A stretch of DNA of 64,000 nt from Georgenia ruanii. GTDB lineage: Bacteria; Actinomycetota; Actinomycetes; Actinomycetales; Actinomycetaceae. Positions 16,866 through 25,748 of the stretch are shown in pieces; within the stretch, counting starts at the first letter, position 1, and each line of letters starts with the position of its first letter. The stretch spans positions 110,885 to 174,884 of the forward strand of contig NZ_VUKE01000006.1 of assembly GCF_009193175.1 (NCBI RefSeq). The letters run 5' to 3'. The translations under genes and the position numbers were made by a program. Under the pieces are notes generated by a model. The model was not told where the DNA came from and ran no database searches. It was given only the letters and a program-made list of their open reading frames with translations.

Positions 16866-18497
16866 ATGACGACCGCTTCGCGACCCCGTCGGGGCCTTCC
16901 GCGACGGCCGGGGGCGGAGCAGTGGCCGCCGGCGACGTCCACTGCGTCCAGCGACCCGTTGTCGTCTGATCCGGAGGACCCCGTCGCCGCGCAGCCAGCG
17001 GCGGGGAGCGCGCCGTCGGCGCAGGCGGGGAGGCCTGACCCCTCCGGCAACGGGACGACCTCGCGACCCGCCGGGACCGATGGTGACTCGGCAAGCCAGG
17101 CGGCTCCCGTCCCCTCCGCAGGGGTCTCCTCGCGGCCCAGCACAGCGCTCGCCGGTGAACGTCGGCGCAGTGGGCTGCCCAGGAGGCCGAGCGAGGAGAA
17201 CGGGTCGCCCCTATCCGGTGTGAAGTCGGACCCTGCGATCCCCGCTGACGCGGCGCCGCAGGCGTCGTCGGGTTCGACGACAGCCTCTCCTGCCGCGAGC
17301 CCGCCAGCTGGTACACGTCGCCAGGGGCTTCCTCGCCCGGGTCAGTCGGACGGGTCGGCGTCGGCCGCGGCGCCGGTGGCTGGGGGAGCGGCACCCGCTG
17401 CTGCTGCCCCCGGCCGGCGGGCGGGTCTCCCTCGTGCCGGCGCCTCCACGGCACCGGCTCCCGCCTCGCCGCCGGCGTCGCCCTCGACTCGGCGGTCGGG
17501 TCTCACTACGCCCAGGCCGGAGACCAGCACTCCCACGGCGACGGCGAGCACCCCGTCGGCGGCGCCCAGCGGTGCAGCACGCCCGGAGCGAAGCCGATAT
17601 GGCCGGTACACCGCGCTCCAGTGGGCAGGACGGGCCGCCGTCGGCGTGGCCGGGCTGCTGATCGTCGCAGCGCTGGCGGTGCTGTTCGCCCGGTGGTTGA
17701 TCGGTCGTGACGCCGTGAGCGACTTCCTCACCACCTATCCGGGTACGTACGACCTGCCGGAGTCGGCACCCACGGGCATCCCCGCGTGGCTCGGATGGCA
17801 GCACTTCTTCAACGTGTTCCTCACCGTGCTGATCATCCGTAGCGGTTTGATGGTGCGTCGTGAGAAGCGTCCGAGCGCGTACTGGACCCCACGCTGGAAC
17901 TCGAAGCAGAAGATCAGTCTCCAGCTGTGGCTTCACCAGTCGCTCGACATCCTGTGGCTCGTCAACGGCGTCGTCTTCATCGTCCTGCTGGTCGCCACGG
18001 GGCACTGGATGCGTATCGTGCCCACGAGCTGGGAGGTGTTCCCCAACGCCGTGTCGGCCGGGTTGCAGTACCTGTCGCTCGACTGGCCGACGGAGAGCGG
18101 CTGGGTGAACTACAACGGCCTGCAGCAGCTCGCCTACTTCACCACCGTCTTCATCGCCGCGCCGCTCGCCGCCCTGACCGGGGTGCGGATGTCCGGCATC
18201 TGGCCGAAGGAAGCGCAGAAGCTGAACAAGCTCTACCCGGTCAAGTGGGCGCGTGCCGTCCACTTCCCGGTGATGCTCTACTTCGTGACCTTCATCATCG
18301 GCCACGTCGCGATGGTCCTCGCGACGGGGGCCCTGCGAAACCTCAACCACATGTACGCGTCACAGGACGCCGTCAACTGGACCGGGTTCTGGATCTTCGC
18401 CGGGTCGTTGGTCGTCATTGCGGCCGCCTGGGTCGCTGCACGACCACTCGTCCTCGCGCCGATCGCCGGGCTGTTCGGCAGGGTGAGCACGCGCTGA
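16866..18497 (+). CDS. cytochrome b/b6-like membrane protein with long disordered N-terminal arm
   Basis: A 543-residue protein in two parts. Residues 1-250 are rich in Pro, Ala, Ser and Gly and look disordered. They contain five spaced copies of RRxGLPR or a close variant near residues 8, 99, 151, 184 and 209. From about 256 there are six hydrophobic segments with His residues in WQHFFN, LHQSLD, ATGHWM, HFPVML and IIGHVAM, as in di-haem cytochrome b anchors of formate dehydrogenases and hydrogenases. It follows etfA by 3 bases, so a role in passing ETF electrons to the quinone pool is an attractive inference. A second copy lacking its N-terminus is at 39496. Confidence 0.75.
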   Translation: MTTASRPRRGLPRRPGAEQWPPATSTASSDPLSSDPEDPVAAQPAAGSAPSAQAGRPDPSGNGTTSRPAGTDGDSASQAAPVPSAGVSSRPSTALAGERRRSGLPRRPSEENGSPLSGVKSDPAIPADAAPQASSGSTTASPAASPPAGTRRQGLPRPGQSDGSASAAAPVAGGAAPAAAAPGRRAGLPRAGASTAPAPASPPASPSTRRSGLTTPRPETSTPTATASTPSAAPSGAARPERSRYGRYTALQWAGRAAVGVAGLLIVAALAVLFARWLIGRDAVSDFLTTYPGTYDLPESAPTGIPAWLGWQHFFNVFLTVLIIRSGLMVRREKRPSAYWTPRWNSKQKISLQLWLHQSLDILWLVNGVVFIVLLVATGHWMRIVPTSWEVFPNAVSAGLQYLSLDWPTESGWVNYNGLQQLAYFTTVFIAAPLAALTGVRMSGIWPKEAQKLNKLYPVKWARAVHFPVMLYFVTFIIGHVAMVLATGALRNLNHMYASQDAVNWTGFWIFAGSLVVIAAAWVAARPLVLAPIAGLFGRVSTR

Positions 18498-18634
18498 GGC
18501 CTGCTGCCGCCCCGGCTGTCGGGGAGGCTCGGCCGAGCCGTCCTGGTCCGGACTGGTCAACACCAGCCGAGCCGCTGGCTCTGGCACCACTCCGCCGGAC
18601 ACGACACGAAGACGTCGCATGATGGGAGAACCGC
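18498..18634 (+). other. short intergenic region with hairpin potential
   Basis: Holds the 14-base perfect palindrome GGCTCGGCCGAGCC at 18527-18540, possibly the end of the mmsA-etf transcript. No T run follows. Confidence 0.3.
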
Positions 18635-19807
18635 GTGGCAGCAATCGACCGGGTACTCAACCTCGCGGACGTTCACCGCTTGGCGAAACGCAGGCTGCCT
18701 CGTGCCGTGCTGGAGGTGATCGACGGCGGAGCCGGGGACGAGACGACCTTGGCGGCGAACCGGGCCGACCTCGAGGCGATGCGACTGGTGCCGCGGAATC
18801 TGGAGGACGTCCGCGAGGTCGACCTCTCGACCACCGTGCTGGGGCAACGCATGGCGATGCCGTTCATGTTCGCGCCCTGCAGCTATGCGCGGATGTGCCA
18901 CCCGGCAGCCGAGCGCGCCGTGGCCGAGGCGGCCGGGCGATCCGGAGTCGGCTACATCGTTCCTGGTGGAGCGAGCGAGCCGCTCGACGCGGTGGCGGCG
19001 GCGGCGACCGGCCCGCTCTGGTACCAGATCTACCTGAGCCCGGACATGCGCCGCAACGAAGACCTGATCAGCGTGGTGCGGGCCAACCGCTACCAGGCGC
19101 TCGTCGTCAGCGTGGACACCCCGATGATGCCGTACCGCGAGCGCGACATGCGCAACGGGATCTCGTTCCCCCTGACGGTGACGGCCAGGCTCGCTCTTGC
19201 CGGTATGTCGCGGCCGGTGTGGGCGAAGAACTTCGTGCTGGGGAACAAGAGCGCGGGCTTTTCGCTGACCGCGGCGCGGCGCGCCTACTACAGCTTCGAG
19301 ACGGCGATGAGCGGACTCCGGCCGGTCACCCTGGACGACCTCGGATGGCTGCGAGCACGGTGGGACGGACCGCTGGTCGTCAAGGGTCTACTGGGGCCTG
19401 ACAAGGTCCGTGAGATGGTGAGCCTCGGCGTCGACGCAGTTGTCGTGTCCAACCACGGCGCGCGCAACCTGGACGGTGTTGTGTCCACGGCCTCCGCAGT
19501 TCGCAGCGTCGTCGACGCTGTAGCCGGTGACCTCGAAGTCCTGGTCGACGGCGGCGTCCGCCGTGGGATCGACGTCGTCCGGATGCGCGCACTCGGTGCC
19601 ACAGCGAGTCTCGTCGGCCGACCCTACCTCCACGGTCTGGCGGCCGCTGGCCCTGCCGGGGTCGCCCGGGTCGCTCGACTGTTGAGGGACGAGGTACACG
19701 TGGCGCTCGCTTTCCTCGGCCTCCACTCGTTCGACCAGATCACCCCCGAGGTCCTGGCCGCGTCGTCGGCGGCCGCTGGTCATGGCCTGAATCCGTGGAG
19801 ATCGTGA
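18635..19807 (+). CDS. FMN-dependent alpha-hydroxy-acid oxidase/dehydrogenase
   Basis: A 390-residue TIM-barrel flavoprotein of the lactate/glycolate oxidase family. The N-terminus reads NLADVHRLAKRRLPRAVLEV with the DGGAGDETT motif. Catalytic residues fall in SNHGARNLDGV (catalytic His) and DGGVRRGIDVVRMRALGA with the phosphate-binding GRPYLHGLAAAG. The family oxidises 2-hydroxy acids to 2-oxo acids. The GTG at 18635 follows GGGAGA. The substrate could be lactate, mandelate or a longer 2-hydroxy acid; the loop NLDG replaces the more common QLDG. It stands between the ETF operon and the ABC operon, probably with its own promoter. Confidence 0.82.
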   Translation: MAAIDRVLNLADVHRLAKRRLPRAVLEVIDGGAGDETTLAANRADLEAMRLVPRNLEDVREVDLSTTVLGQRMAMPFMFAPCSYARMCHPAAERAVAEAAGRSGVGYIVPGGASEPLDAVAAAATGPLWYQIYLSPDMRRNEDLISVVRANRYQALVVSVDTPMMPYRERDMRNGISFPLTVTARLALAGMSRPVWAKNFVLGNKSAGFSLTAARRAYYSFETAMSGLRPVTLDDLGWLRARWDGPLVVKGLLGPDKVREMVSLGVDAVVVSNHGARNLDGVVSTASAVRSVVDAVAGDLEVLVDGGVRRGIDVVRMRALGATASLVGRPYLHGLAAAGPAGVARVARLLRDEVHVALAFLGLHSFDQITPEVLAASSAAAGHGLNPWRS

Positions 19808-20012
19808 CTCTCGACCTCAACCGCTGGCGGCGGCTCGATCGAGGCAGCGTTGACCTGGATCCATTCCGACGGTCTTGCGCCACAGCCGGACTCCGCCGCC
19901 CCTTGGGCGCCGGTCACCGCCTTCCGAGCACTGCTGCCGGCCCGCGGTAGTCGAAGAACCTCTCGCGGTCCGACGCCCGACGTCGACGTGGCGGTGGGTG
20001 TAAACATGCCCC

Positions 20013-20041
20013 TTGACAGACGATTCCTCATGATGAAACAT
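20013..20041 (+). promoter_or_regulatory. promoter with embedded palindrome upstream of the ABC importer
   Basis: A perfect TTGACA is at 20013-20018 and AAACAT at 20036-20041, 17 bases apart. Between them lies ATTCCTCATGATGAA (20023-20037), nearly palindromic around TCATGA. An operator between -35 and -10 would give repression. The same 15 bases recur at 23004-23018. Confidence 0.6.
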
Positions 20042-20104
20042 CGTGGTGATCGTCACTTCGTGAAGGTGGCGGATTAGCACCCCTCAACGTGGAGGAGTTT
20101 CACC

Positions 20105-21133
20105 ATGCCCTTCGGAAGGCGTACCACCTGCGGCGTCGCACTCGCCGTCGTCTCTCTGCTCGGCTTGAGTGCTTGCGCCGGCGGGGCGAGCGGCGCGGCC
20201 AGCCAAGACCTCGCGGAGATCCAGGTCATGATGTTTCCAGGCGTCGCCTACCGGCTGCCGGTCGTGATCGCCGAGCAGGAGGGCTACTTCGAGGACGAGG
20301 GAGTGGCGATCAAGGAGATTCCGCAGCCCAACAACCTTCCCGGCATCCAAGCCCTGACCTCGACGAAGTCCCAGGTCGGGCAGTTCTCCGTGGCTACCGT
20401 TGCGCAGGCCGCCGAGGCGGGGGAGAAGGTCAAGATGTTCTGCGGCCACATCGGCGAGGTGCAGTCCAGCGTCGTGGCCAACATCGACTCCGATCTTCCC
20501 AACATGGAGGAGGGGGCGAGCTGGGAGGAAGTCCTGAAGGCGTTGGACGGCAAGACTTTCGGCGTCCAGGTGCCGGTCGGAGCGGGGTTCCAGCTGATCA
20601 CTGCCGCGGCGTTCGAGGAAGTGGGCGTCACAGACGTCACGTACGTCAACGTCGGCGGGAGCAACACGACCACCGGCCCGGCCCTCGACAACGGCGACGT
20701 CGAAGCGGCAATTGCGAGCCCGCCTGGCACGCAGTTCCTGACGGAGTCGGGGAATCAGAAGGTCCTCGCCTACCTCCCCGACGGGCCGGCGGCATACCGC
20801 GACTGGTACGGCAGCGGATGGGCAGCTCCCACGGCCTGGCTCGAGGCCGAACCCGAGGCCGCGGCTGGCTTCTGCCGGGCGGTGCAGCGAGGGATCGACT
20901 ACGTGCAGGACCCCGCGAACGCGGACAGCGTCGAGGAGGCGTTGGTGGACGACACCGGCTTGCCGGCCGATATCGCTGCGCTCATCGTCTCCAGCCAGTA
21001 CGAGCCTTACTCGACGGAGCTTCCCCAGGACGTCATCGAGGTCACCCTCAAGGGGTACGCGGCGAGTGGCGTGCTCAGCGGCGCGAGCGCGGTGACCTAC
21101 GAGTCCCTCGTGGACGACAAGACGGGCCGGTAG
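20105..21133 (+). CDS. ABC transporter substrate-binding lipoprotein (NitT/TauT type)
   Basis: A 342-residue exported protein. It begins with basic residues and a hydrophobic stretch ending in the lipobox LSAC (Cys near residue 22), so it is predicted to be anchored to the outer face of the membrane. The mature part (VMMFPGVAYRLPVVIAEQEGYFEDEGV, then a DALTSTKSQVG-like region) has the NMT1/SsuA fold pattern. The family binds sulfonates, taurine, nitrate, pyrimidine precursors or aromatic acids; the ligand is not readable. GGAG precedes the ATG. It is followed by the ATPase and permease. Confidence 0.85.
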   Translation: MPFGRRTTCGVALAVVSLLGLSACAGGASGAASQDLAEIQVMMFPGVAYRLPVVIAEQEGYFEDEGVAIKEIPQPNNLPGIQALTSTKSQVGQFSVATVAQAAEAGEKVKMFCGHIGEVQSSVVANIDSDLPNMEEGASWEEVLKALDGKTFGVQVPVGAGFQLITAAAFEEVGVTDVTYVNVGGSNTTTGPALDNGDVEAAIASPPGTQFLTESGNQKVLAYLPDGPAAYRDWYGSGWAAPTAWLEAEPEAAAGFCRAVQRGIDYVQDPANADSVEEALVDDTGLPADIAALIVSSQYEPYSTELPQDVIEVTLKGYAASGVLSGASAVTYESLVDDKTGR

Positions 21134-21159
21134 GCGCGAGACGGGACGCAGGAGGCTCC

Positions 21160-22011
21160 ATGAGTACCGTTCAAACCCAACGGGCCGATCCCACTGACTT
21201 CATCACCTTCGCGGGCGTCGAGCGCACGTTTCAGCTCCGCAAGAGCTCCGAGAATGGCGGTTCCGCCAAGAGTGCGCAGTTCCTGGCGCTCGAGGAGATC
21301 AACCTCTCGATCCCCAAGGGGCAGTTCGTCGCTCTCGTCGGTGCCAGCGGTTGCGGGAAAACCACGCTTCTCAACATGCTCGCTGGTCTCGTCGAGCCCA
21401 CGAAGGGGCAGATCACGCTCGACGGCCGGCGTCCCGTCCTTCCGAACCTCGACATCGGCTACATGTTCGCCCGCGATGCACTGCTGCCATGGCGCAGCGC
21501 GCTGCGCAACGTCGAGCTGCCGCTCGAGACACGGGGCTGGGACCGAGCCCGCCGCAGAGAGCGAGCCCGAGAGATGCTCGACCTGGTGGGGCTCTCGGGA
21601 CGAGAGACGCAGTACCGGCTACAGCTGTCCCAGGGGATGCGGCAGCGCGTCGGACTGGCGCGGACCCTCGCCGCAGATCCTTCTTTGCTCCTGATGGACG
21701 AGCCCTTCGCGGCGCTCGACGCCCGGACGAAGCTCACGCTGCAATCGGAGTTCCTCCGCATCTGGGAGAACCAGGATCCCGATCGCCGGAAGACGGTCAT
21801 CTTCGTCACCCACGATCTGCAGGAAGCGGTCCTGCTTGCCGACCGCGTCATCGTCATGCTCCCCGGGCCCGGCCGTATCGCCCAGGACAAACTGGTCGAC
21901 CTGCCCCGGCCGCGCGCCGACCACTTGGGCGAGATGACGTTCGAGGACGAGTTCAAAGCGGTGACGCACGAGCTCTTCGAGTGCCTCGAAGGCGCCATCG
22001 TCTCCCCGTGA
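21160..22011 (+). CDS. ABC transporter ATP-binding protein (NitT/TauT type)
   Basis: A 283-residue nucleotide-binding subunit. Walker A is GASGCGKTT, the Q-loop region is MFARDALLPWRSALRNVELPL, the signature is LSQGMRQRVGLART, Walker B is LLLMDEPFAALD and the switch His is in VTHDLQEAV. This is the SsuB/TauB/NrtD group. The ATG at 21160 follows GGAGG; an open frame extends far upstream through the substrate-binding gene but without a real start. It energises uptake with the neighbouring lipoprotein and permease. Confidence 0.92.
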   Translation: MSTVQTQRADPTDFITFAGVERTFQLRKSSENGGSAKSAQFLALEEINLSIPKGQFVALVGASGCGKTTLLNMLAGLVEPTKGQITLDGRRPVLPNLDIGYMFARDALLPWRSALRNVELPLETRGWDRARRRERAREMLDLVGLSGRETQYRLQLSQGMRQRVGLARTLAADPSLLLMDEPFAALDARTKLTLQSEFLRIWENQDPDRRKTVIFVTHDLQEAVLLADRVIVMLPGPGRIAQDKLVDLPRPRADHLGEMTFEDEFKAVTHELFECLEGAIVSP

Positions 22012-22052
22012 CACCACGTCCATCCCCTTGAAAGACCCAGGAGAGAGCCGCG

Positions 22053-22901
22053 ATGACGACGACCGTTCGAGCCGAGCCCGCCGTCCAGCCACGCGAAGGG
22101 TCCCCTCGCACGAAGGCGCCCAGCCGCAGGTCGACCGAGCGCAAGCCGCGCCGAGCAGCCATCCACACCGGTCGCGTGCTGCTCCTCGTGGGGTTCCTCG
22201 CCGTATGGGAGACCGCCGCACGAAGCGGATGGATCGACCCCCTGCTCTTCGGCAGCCCTACCGGAGTCGTGACGTCGTTCCTCGAGTACGTCCCGTCCGA
22301 GCGTGCCAGCGCATCCATGACGGCGACCTTCGGCGCCATCGCCATCGCATTCGTGATCGGTTCGGTGACCGGCACGATCGCGGGCTTGGCGCTGGGCCTG
22401 AGCCGAACCCTCGACGGGATCATCGGGCCCTTCCTGGCGCCGTTGAACAGCGTGCCCCGTATCGCACTCGCACCGCTGTTCATCACCTGGTTCGGGCTGA
22501 CCATGAGCGCCAAGGTCGTGCTCGCGGTGAGCATCGTGTTCTTCATCCTGGCGGAGAACGCCCGCTCGGCGGTGCGGTCGGTCGACCACGACCTGATGAC
22601 CATGTCCCGGGTCGTCGGCCTGAGCAGGACGGCCACGCTGTGGAAGGTCGTCCTTCCCTCGGCGGTGCCGACGATGTTCGCCGGCCTGCGGCTCACCTTC
22701 ACGTACTCGTTGCTCGGTGTCATCGCCTCCGAGATGATCGCCACGACCAACGGGCTCGGTCAGGACATCGTCCTCTACTCGTCGTCCTACCAGATCGACA
22801 CCGTCTTCGCGATCCTCGTGGTCCTGATGATCATCGCAGTAGCAACCAACGCCCTGTTCTCGCTCGCCGAGCGCCGGCTCCTGGTGTGGCAGGAGGTCTG
22901 A
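22053..22901 (+). CDS. ABC transporter permease (NitT/TauT type)
   Basis: A 282-residue inner-membrane protein with about six hydrophobic segments and a basic cytoplasmic N-terminus (residues 1-45, many Arg, Lys and Pro). The coupling loop to the ATPase is seen as the EAA-like stretch ARVVGLSRTATLWKVVLPSAVP. The start of the family domain is VLLLVGFLAVWETAARSGW. AGGAGAG precedes the ATG. It ends the importer operon and is followed by a strong hairpin. Confidence 0.9.
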   Translation: MTTTVRAEPAVQPREGSPRTKAPSRRSTERKPRRAAIHTGRVLLLVGFLAVWETAARSGWIDPLLFGSPTGVVTSFLEYVPSERASASMTATFGAIAIAFVIGSVTGTIAGLALGLSRTLDGIIGPFLAPLNSVPRIALAPLFITWFGLTMSAKVVLAVSIVFFILAENARSAVRSVDHDLMTMSRVVGLSRTATLWKVVLPSAVPTMFAGLRLTFTYSLLGVIASEMIATTNGLGQDIVLYSSSYQIDTVFAILVVLMIIAVATNALFSLAERRLLVWQEV

Positions 22902-22961
22902 GGCGCCGGGCGCAGTCCCGACTTGCGGGTGCTGGCTCAGCCTGGCGTGGTCGTTCCGATT

Positions 22962-22978
22962 GCCTGCCGGCGGCAGGC
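22962..22978 (+). terminator. hairpin after the ABC importer operon
   Basis: Perfect arms GCCTGCC (22962-22968) and GGCAGGC (22972-22978) with a GGC loop, 60 bases after the permease stop. No T run follows, as is common in high-GC genomes. Confidence 0.45.
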
Positions 22979-23003
22979 CGACGCGGGCCTCACCGGGTCG
23001 CAT

Positions 23004-23026
23004 ATTCCTCATGATGAATGTAGGCT
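23004..23026 (+). promoter_or_regulatory. palindromic operator and -10 box upstream of the quinone oxidoreductase
   Basis: ATTCCTCATGATGAAT at 23004-23019 is a 16-base palindrome with one mismatched pair. TAGGCT at 23021-23026 can act as a -10. The first 15 bases are identical to the site in the ABC promoter. Confidence 0.55.
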
Positions 23027-23061
23027 CTGGTCGAAGCGCCGGCCGGTCAAGGAGTAGCCAG

Positions 23062-24039
23062 ATGCGAGCAGCGGTTGCCCCCACCTTCGGCGACCCGGAG
23101 GTCCTGCAGGTCGAGACCGTGGCGGACCCCGTCCTCCGGTCGGGCGAGGTGCTCATCCAGGTCGCTGCCACGGCCGTCAACCGCGCGGACACGCTGCAGC
23201 GCCGGGGCTACTACCCGCCCCCTCCGGGGGTCTCCGACATCATCGGGCTCGAGTGCAGCGGGACCATCGTCGAGGTCGCGGACGACGTCACCGGATGGTC
23301 GGTCGGGGACACCGTGTGCGCTCTGCTCGCCGGTGGTGGCTATGCATCGCTGGTGGCCGTGCCTGCGGTCCAGGTGATGCCCGTGCCGGCCGGTCTCGAC
23401 GTGGTGTCCGCGGCCGCCCTCCCGGAGGTGGCGTGCACGGTCTGGTCCAACGTCTACATGGCCGCGGGCCTCCTCGACCACGAATCGATCCTGGTTCATG
23501 GGGGAGGCGGTGGTATCGGGACCTTCGCCATCCAGCTCGCCCAGGCTCGGGGCAACCGCGTGTTCACCACGGCGGGTAGCGCCGACAAGCTCACGGCCTG
23601 CGTCGAGCTCGGAGCGGACGTCGCGATCAACTACCGCGAGGACGACTTCGTCGAGGTGATCCTGGAAGCCACCGACGGCGAGGGGGTCGACGTCATCCTC
23701 GACAACATGGGCGCCTCTTACCTGCAGCGAAACCTCACCGTGCTGGGGACTGGCGGGCGGCTCGCCATCATCGGCATGCAAGGTGGGACCAAGGGGGAGC
23801 TCAACATCGGCAGGCTCCTGCAGAAGCGTGCCACCGTCCTGGCCACCTCCTTGCGGCCACGGCCGGCGGCGGAGAAGGGTCTCATCTGCCACGAGGTTGT
23901 CCGCGAGGTGTGGCCGCTGGTCGAGGCAGGTCGCATCAAACCCGTGGTGCATGCCGTGCTCCCGCTGGAAGAAGCCGCGGAAGCGCACCGCATGATGGAG
24001 CTGAGCAGCAACGTCGGGAAGATCGTGCTGACCACGTGA
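23062..24039 (+). CDS. NAD(P)H:quinone oxidoreductase, zinc-free MDR family
   Basis: A 325-residue medium-chain reductase. The N-terminal GroES-like domain reads MRAAVAPTFGDPEVLQV and VNRADTLQRRGYYPPPPG, a mark of the PIG3/quinone reductase subgroup. The Rossmann domain has ILVHGGGGGIGTFAIQLA and GADVAINYREDDF. The Cys ligands of zinc alcohol dehydrogenases are absent. It would reduce quinones or enoyl substrates with NADPH. AAGGAG precedes the ATG at 23062. It shares the ATTCCTCATGATGAA palindrome with the ABC importer, so both are likely under one regulator. Confidence 0.85.
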   Translation: MRAAVAPTFGDPEVLQVETVADPVLRSGEVLIQVAATAVNRADTLQRRGYYPPPPGVSDIIGLECSGTIVEVADDVTGWSVGDTVCALLAGGGYASLVAVPAVQVMPVPAGLDVVSAAALPEVACTVWSNVYMAAGLLDHESILVHGGGGGIGTFAIQLAQARGNRVFTTAGSADKLTACVELGADVAINYREDDFVEVILEATDGEGVDVILDNMGASYLQRNLTVLGTGGRLAIIGMQGGTKGELNIGRLLQKRATVLATSLRPRPAAEKGLICHEVVREVWPLVEAGRIKPVVHAVLPLEEAAEAHRMMELSSNVGKIVLTT

Positions 24040-24215
24040 CCTCGTCGGCAGACGCGTTCGCGGGCGCGCTCGTGTATGCGCTACTCAATGGCATGCCGCC
24101 TGGTGGTCGGTCTGACCGATCCACGGTGCCGTTGCGGTTGGATGCGCCCGAGTTTCAACCGCGGCATCGGCCAGAACTGTCGCCTCCGTTCCAATGAAGT
24201 AGAGGAGAGAGATTG

Positions 24216-25745
24216 ATGCGCATCGGCATCCCCCGCGAGATGCGGCCCGGCGAGACGCTGGTGGCCGCGACGGCGGTGACGGCGGGGCAGCTGGCGAGGC
24301 TCGGGTACGACGTGGTGGTCGAGGCCGGGGCCGGCCGGTCCGCTGATCAGCCCGACCAGGCGTTCCGCGACGCCGGGATCGCTGTCGGCGACGTGTCCGA
24401 GGTGTGGTTGAGCGACGTGGTGGTCAAGGTCAACGCCCCGACCGAGGCGGAGATCGCCCGGCTGCGCCCCGGGGCGACGGTGATCGGCCTGATGGCGCCG
24501 GCGCGCAGCCCGGAGCTGGTCGAGAGGCTGCGGGCGGCGGGAGTGACCGCGCTGGCGATGGACGCGGTGCCGCGCATCTCGCGCGCGCAGTCGATGGATG
24601 TGCTGTCGAGCATGGCGAACGTCGCGGGCTACCGGGCGGTGATCGAGGCGGCGCACGAGTTCGGCCGGCTGTTCACGGGCCAGGTCACCGCGGCGGGCAA
24701 GGTCCCGCCGGCGCGGGTGTTCGTGGTCGGCGCGGGGGTGGCCGGCCTGGCCGCGATCGGGGCGGCCGGGGCGCTCGGCGCCGTCGTGCGCGCCTTTGAC
24801 GTGCGCCCGGAGGTGGCCGAGCAGGTGGAGTCGATGGGCGCCCAGTTCGTCACCGTCGACATGGAGCAGGAGGTCTCCACCGACGGCTACGCCAAGGAGA
24901 TGACCGCCGCGCAGGCCGCGGCCACGGCCGCGATGTACGACAGGGAGGCCCGGGCCGCCGACATCGTCATCACGACCGCGTTGATCCCGGGTCGCCCGGC
25001 GCCGCGGCTGATCACGGCCCAGACGGTGGCGGGCATGCGGCCGGGGTCGGTGATCGTGGACATGGCCGCGGCCAGCGGGGGCAACGTCGAGCCCACCGTC
25101 GCCGACGAGCGGGTCGTGACCGGCAACCAGGTGACGATCCTGGGCTACACCGACCTCGCCGGTCGCCTCGCCGCCCAGACCAGCCAGCTCTACGGCACCA
25201 ACGTCGTCAACCTGCTCAAGCTGCTCACCCCCGGGAAGGACGGCCGGCTTACCCTGGACCTGGACGACGTGGTCCAGCGGGGCATCACGGTCACCCGGGA
25301 CGGGGAGGCGTTGTGGCCGCCCCCGCCGGTCCAGGTCTCCGCCGCCCCCGCCGCGCCGCCGCCCGCCGAGGTCGCGCCGGCCGCCCCCAAGCCGCCGCCG
25401 GACCCCAGGCGCTGGCTGTACGGCGCGGGGTTGACCGCCGCGGCCTTCGCCGCCCTGGCGACCGCCGCCCCGCCGGCCTTCCTGAGCCACTTCACGGTGT
25501 TCGCCCTGGCGGTGGTGGTGGGTTACTACGTGATCTCCAAGGTCCACCACGCCCTGCACACCCCGCTGATGAGCGAGACCAACGCCGTCTCCGGGATCAT
25601 CGTCGTCGGCGGGATCCTCCAGGTCGGCAGCGACAACCCGGTCCTCGCGGCGCTGGCGGTCGTCGCGGTGCTGGTGGCGTCGATCAACATCTTCGGAGGC
25701 TTCTTCGTGACGCTGCGCATGCTCGATATGTTCCGGAAGGGCTGA
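24216..25745 (+). CDS. pntA: NAD(P) transhydrogenase alpha subunit
   Basis: A 509-residue protein about as long as E. coli PntA, so both alpha domains are in one chain. The NAD(H)-binding domain I covers residues 1 to about 365 ([53 protein letters not shown]). A Pro/Ala-rich linker follows, then four hydrophobic segments near the C-terminus. It couples hydride transfer from NADH to NADP with proton entry. GAGGAGAG precedes the ATG at 24216; a TTG one codon earlier is less likely. It lies 3 bases before pntB. Confidence 0.93.
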   Translation: MRIGIPREMRPGETLVAATAVTAGQLARLGYDVVVEAGAGRSADQPDQAFRDAGIAVGDVSEVWLSDVVVKVNAPTEAEIARLRPGATVIGLMAPARSPELVERLRAAGVTALAMDAVPRISRAQSMDVLSSMANVAGYRAVIEAAHEFGRLFTGQVTAAGKVPPARVFVVGAGVAGLAAIGAAGALGAVVRAFDVRPEVAEQVESMGAQFVTVDMEQEVSTDGYAKEMTAAQAAATAAMYDREARAADIVITTALIPGRPAPRLITAQTVAGMRPGSVIVDMAAASGGNVEPTVADERVVTGNQVTILGYTDLAGRLAAQTSQLYGTNVVNLLKLLTPGKDGRLTLDLDDVVQRGITVTRDGEALWPPPPVQVSAAPAAPPPAEVAPAAPKPPPDPRRWLYGAGLTAAAFAALATAAPPAFLSHFTVFALAVVVGYYVISKVHHALHTPLMSETNAVSGIIVVGGILQVGSDNPVLAALAVVAVLVASINIFGGFFVTLRMLDMFRKG

Positions 25746-25748
25746 CCC

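Noticed and set aside
18635..19807. Calling the FMN enzyme the mycofactocin protein MftD
   Set aside because: No other mycofactocin genes are in the window and the SNHGARNLDG loop is not decisive.
20089..21159. N-terminal extension of the ABC ATPase through the substrate-binding gene
   Set aside because: The translation is Arg/Gly-rich nonsense; the lipoprotein frame is real and the ATPase has its own GGAGG-ATG at 21160.
20105..22901. Assigning the importer to taurine, sulfonates or nitrate
   Set aside because: The family pattern is clear but no desulfonation or nitrate genes are near, so the ligand is left open.
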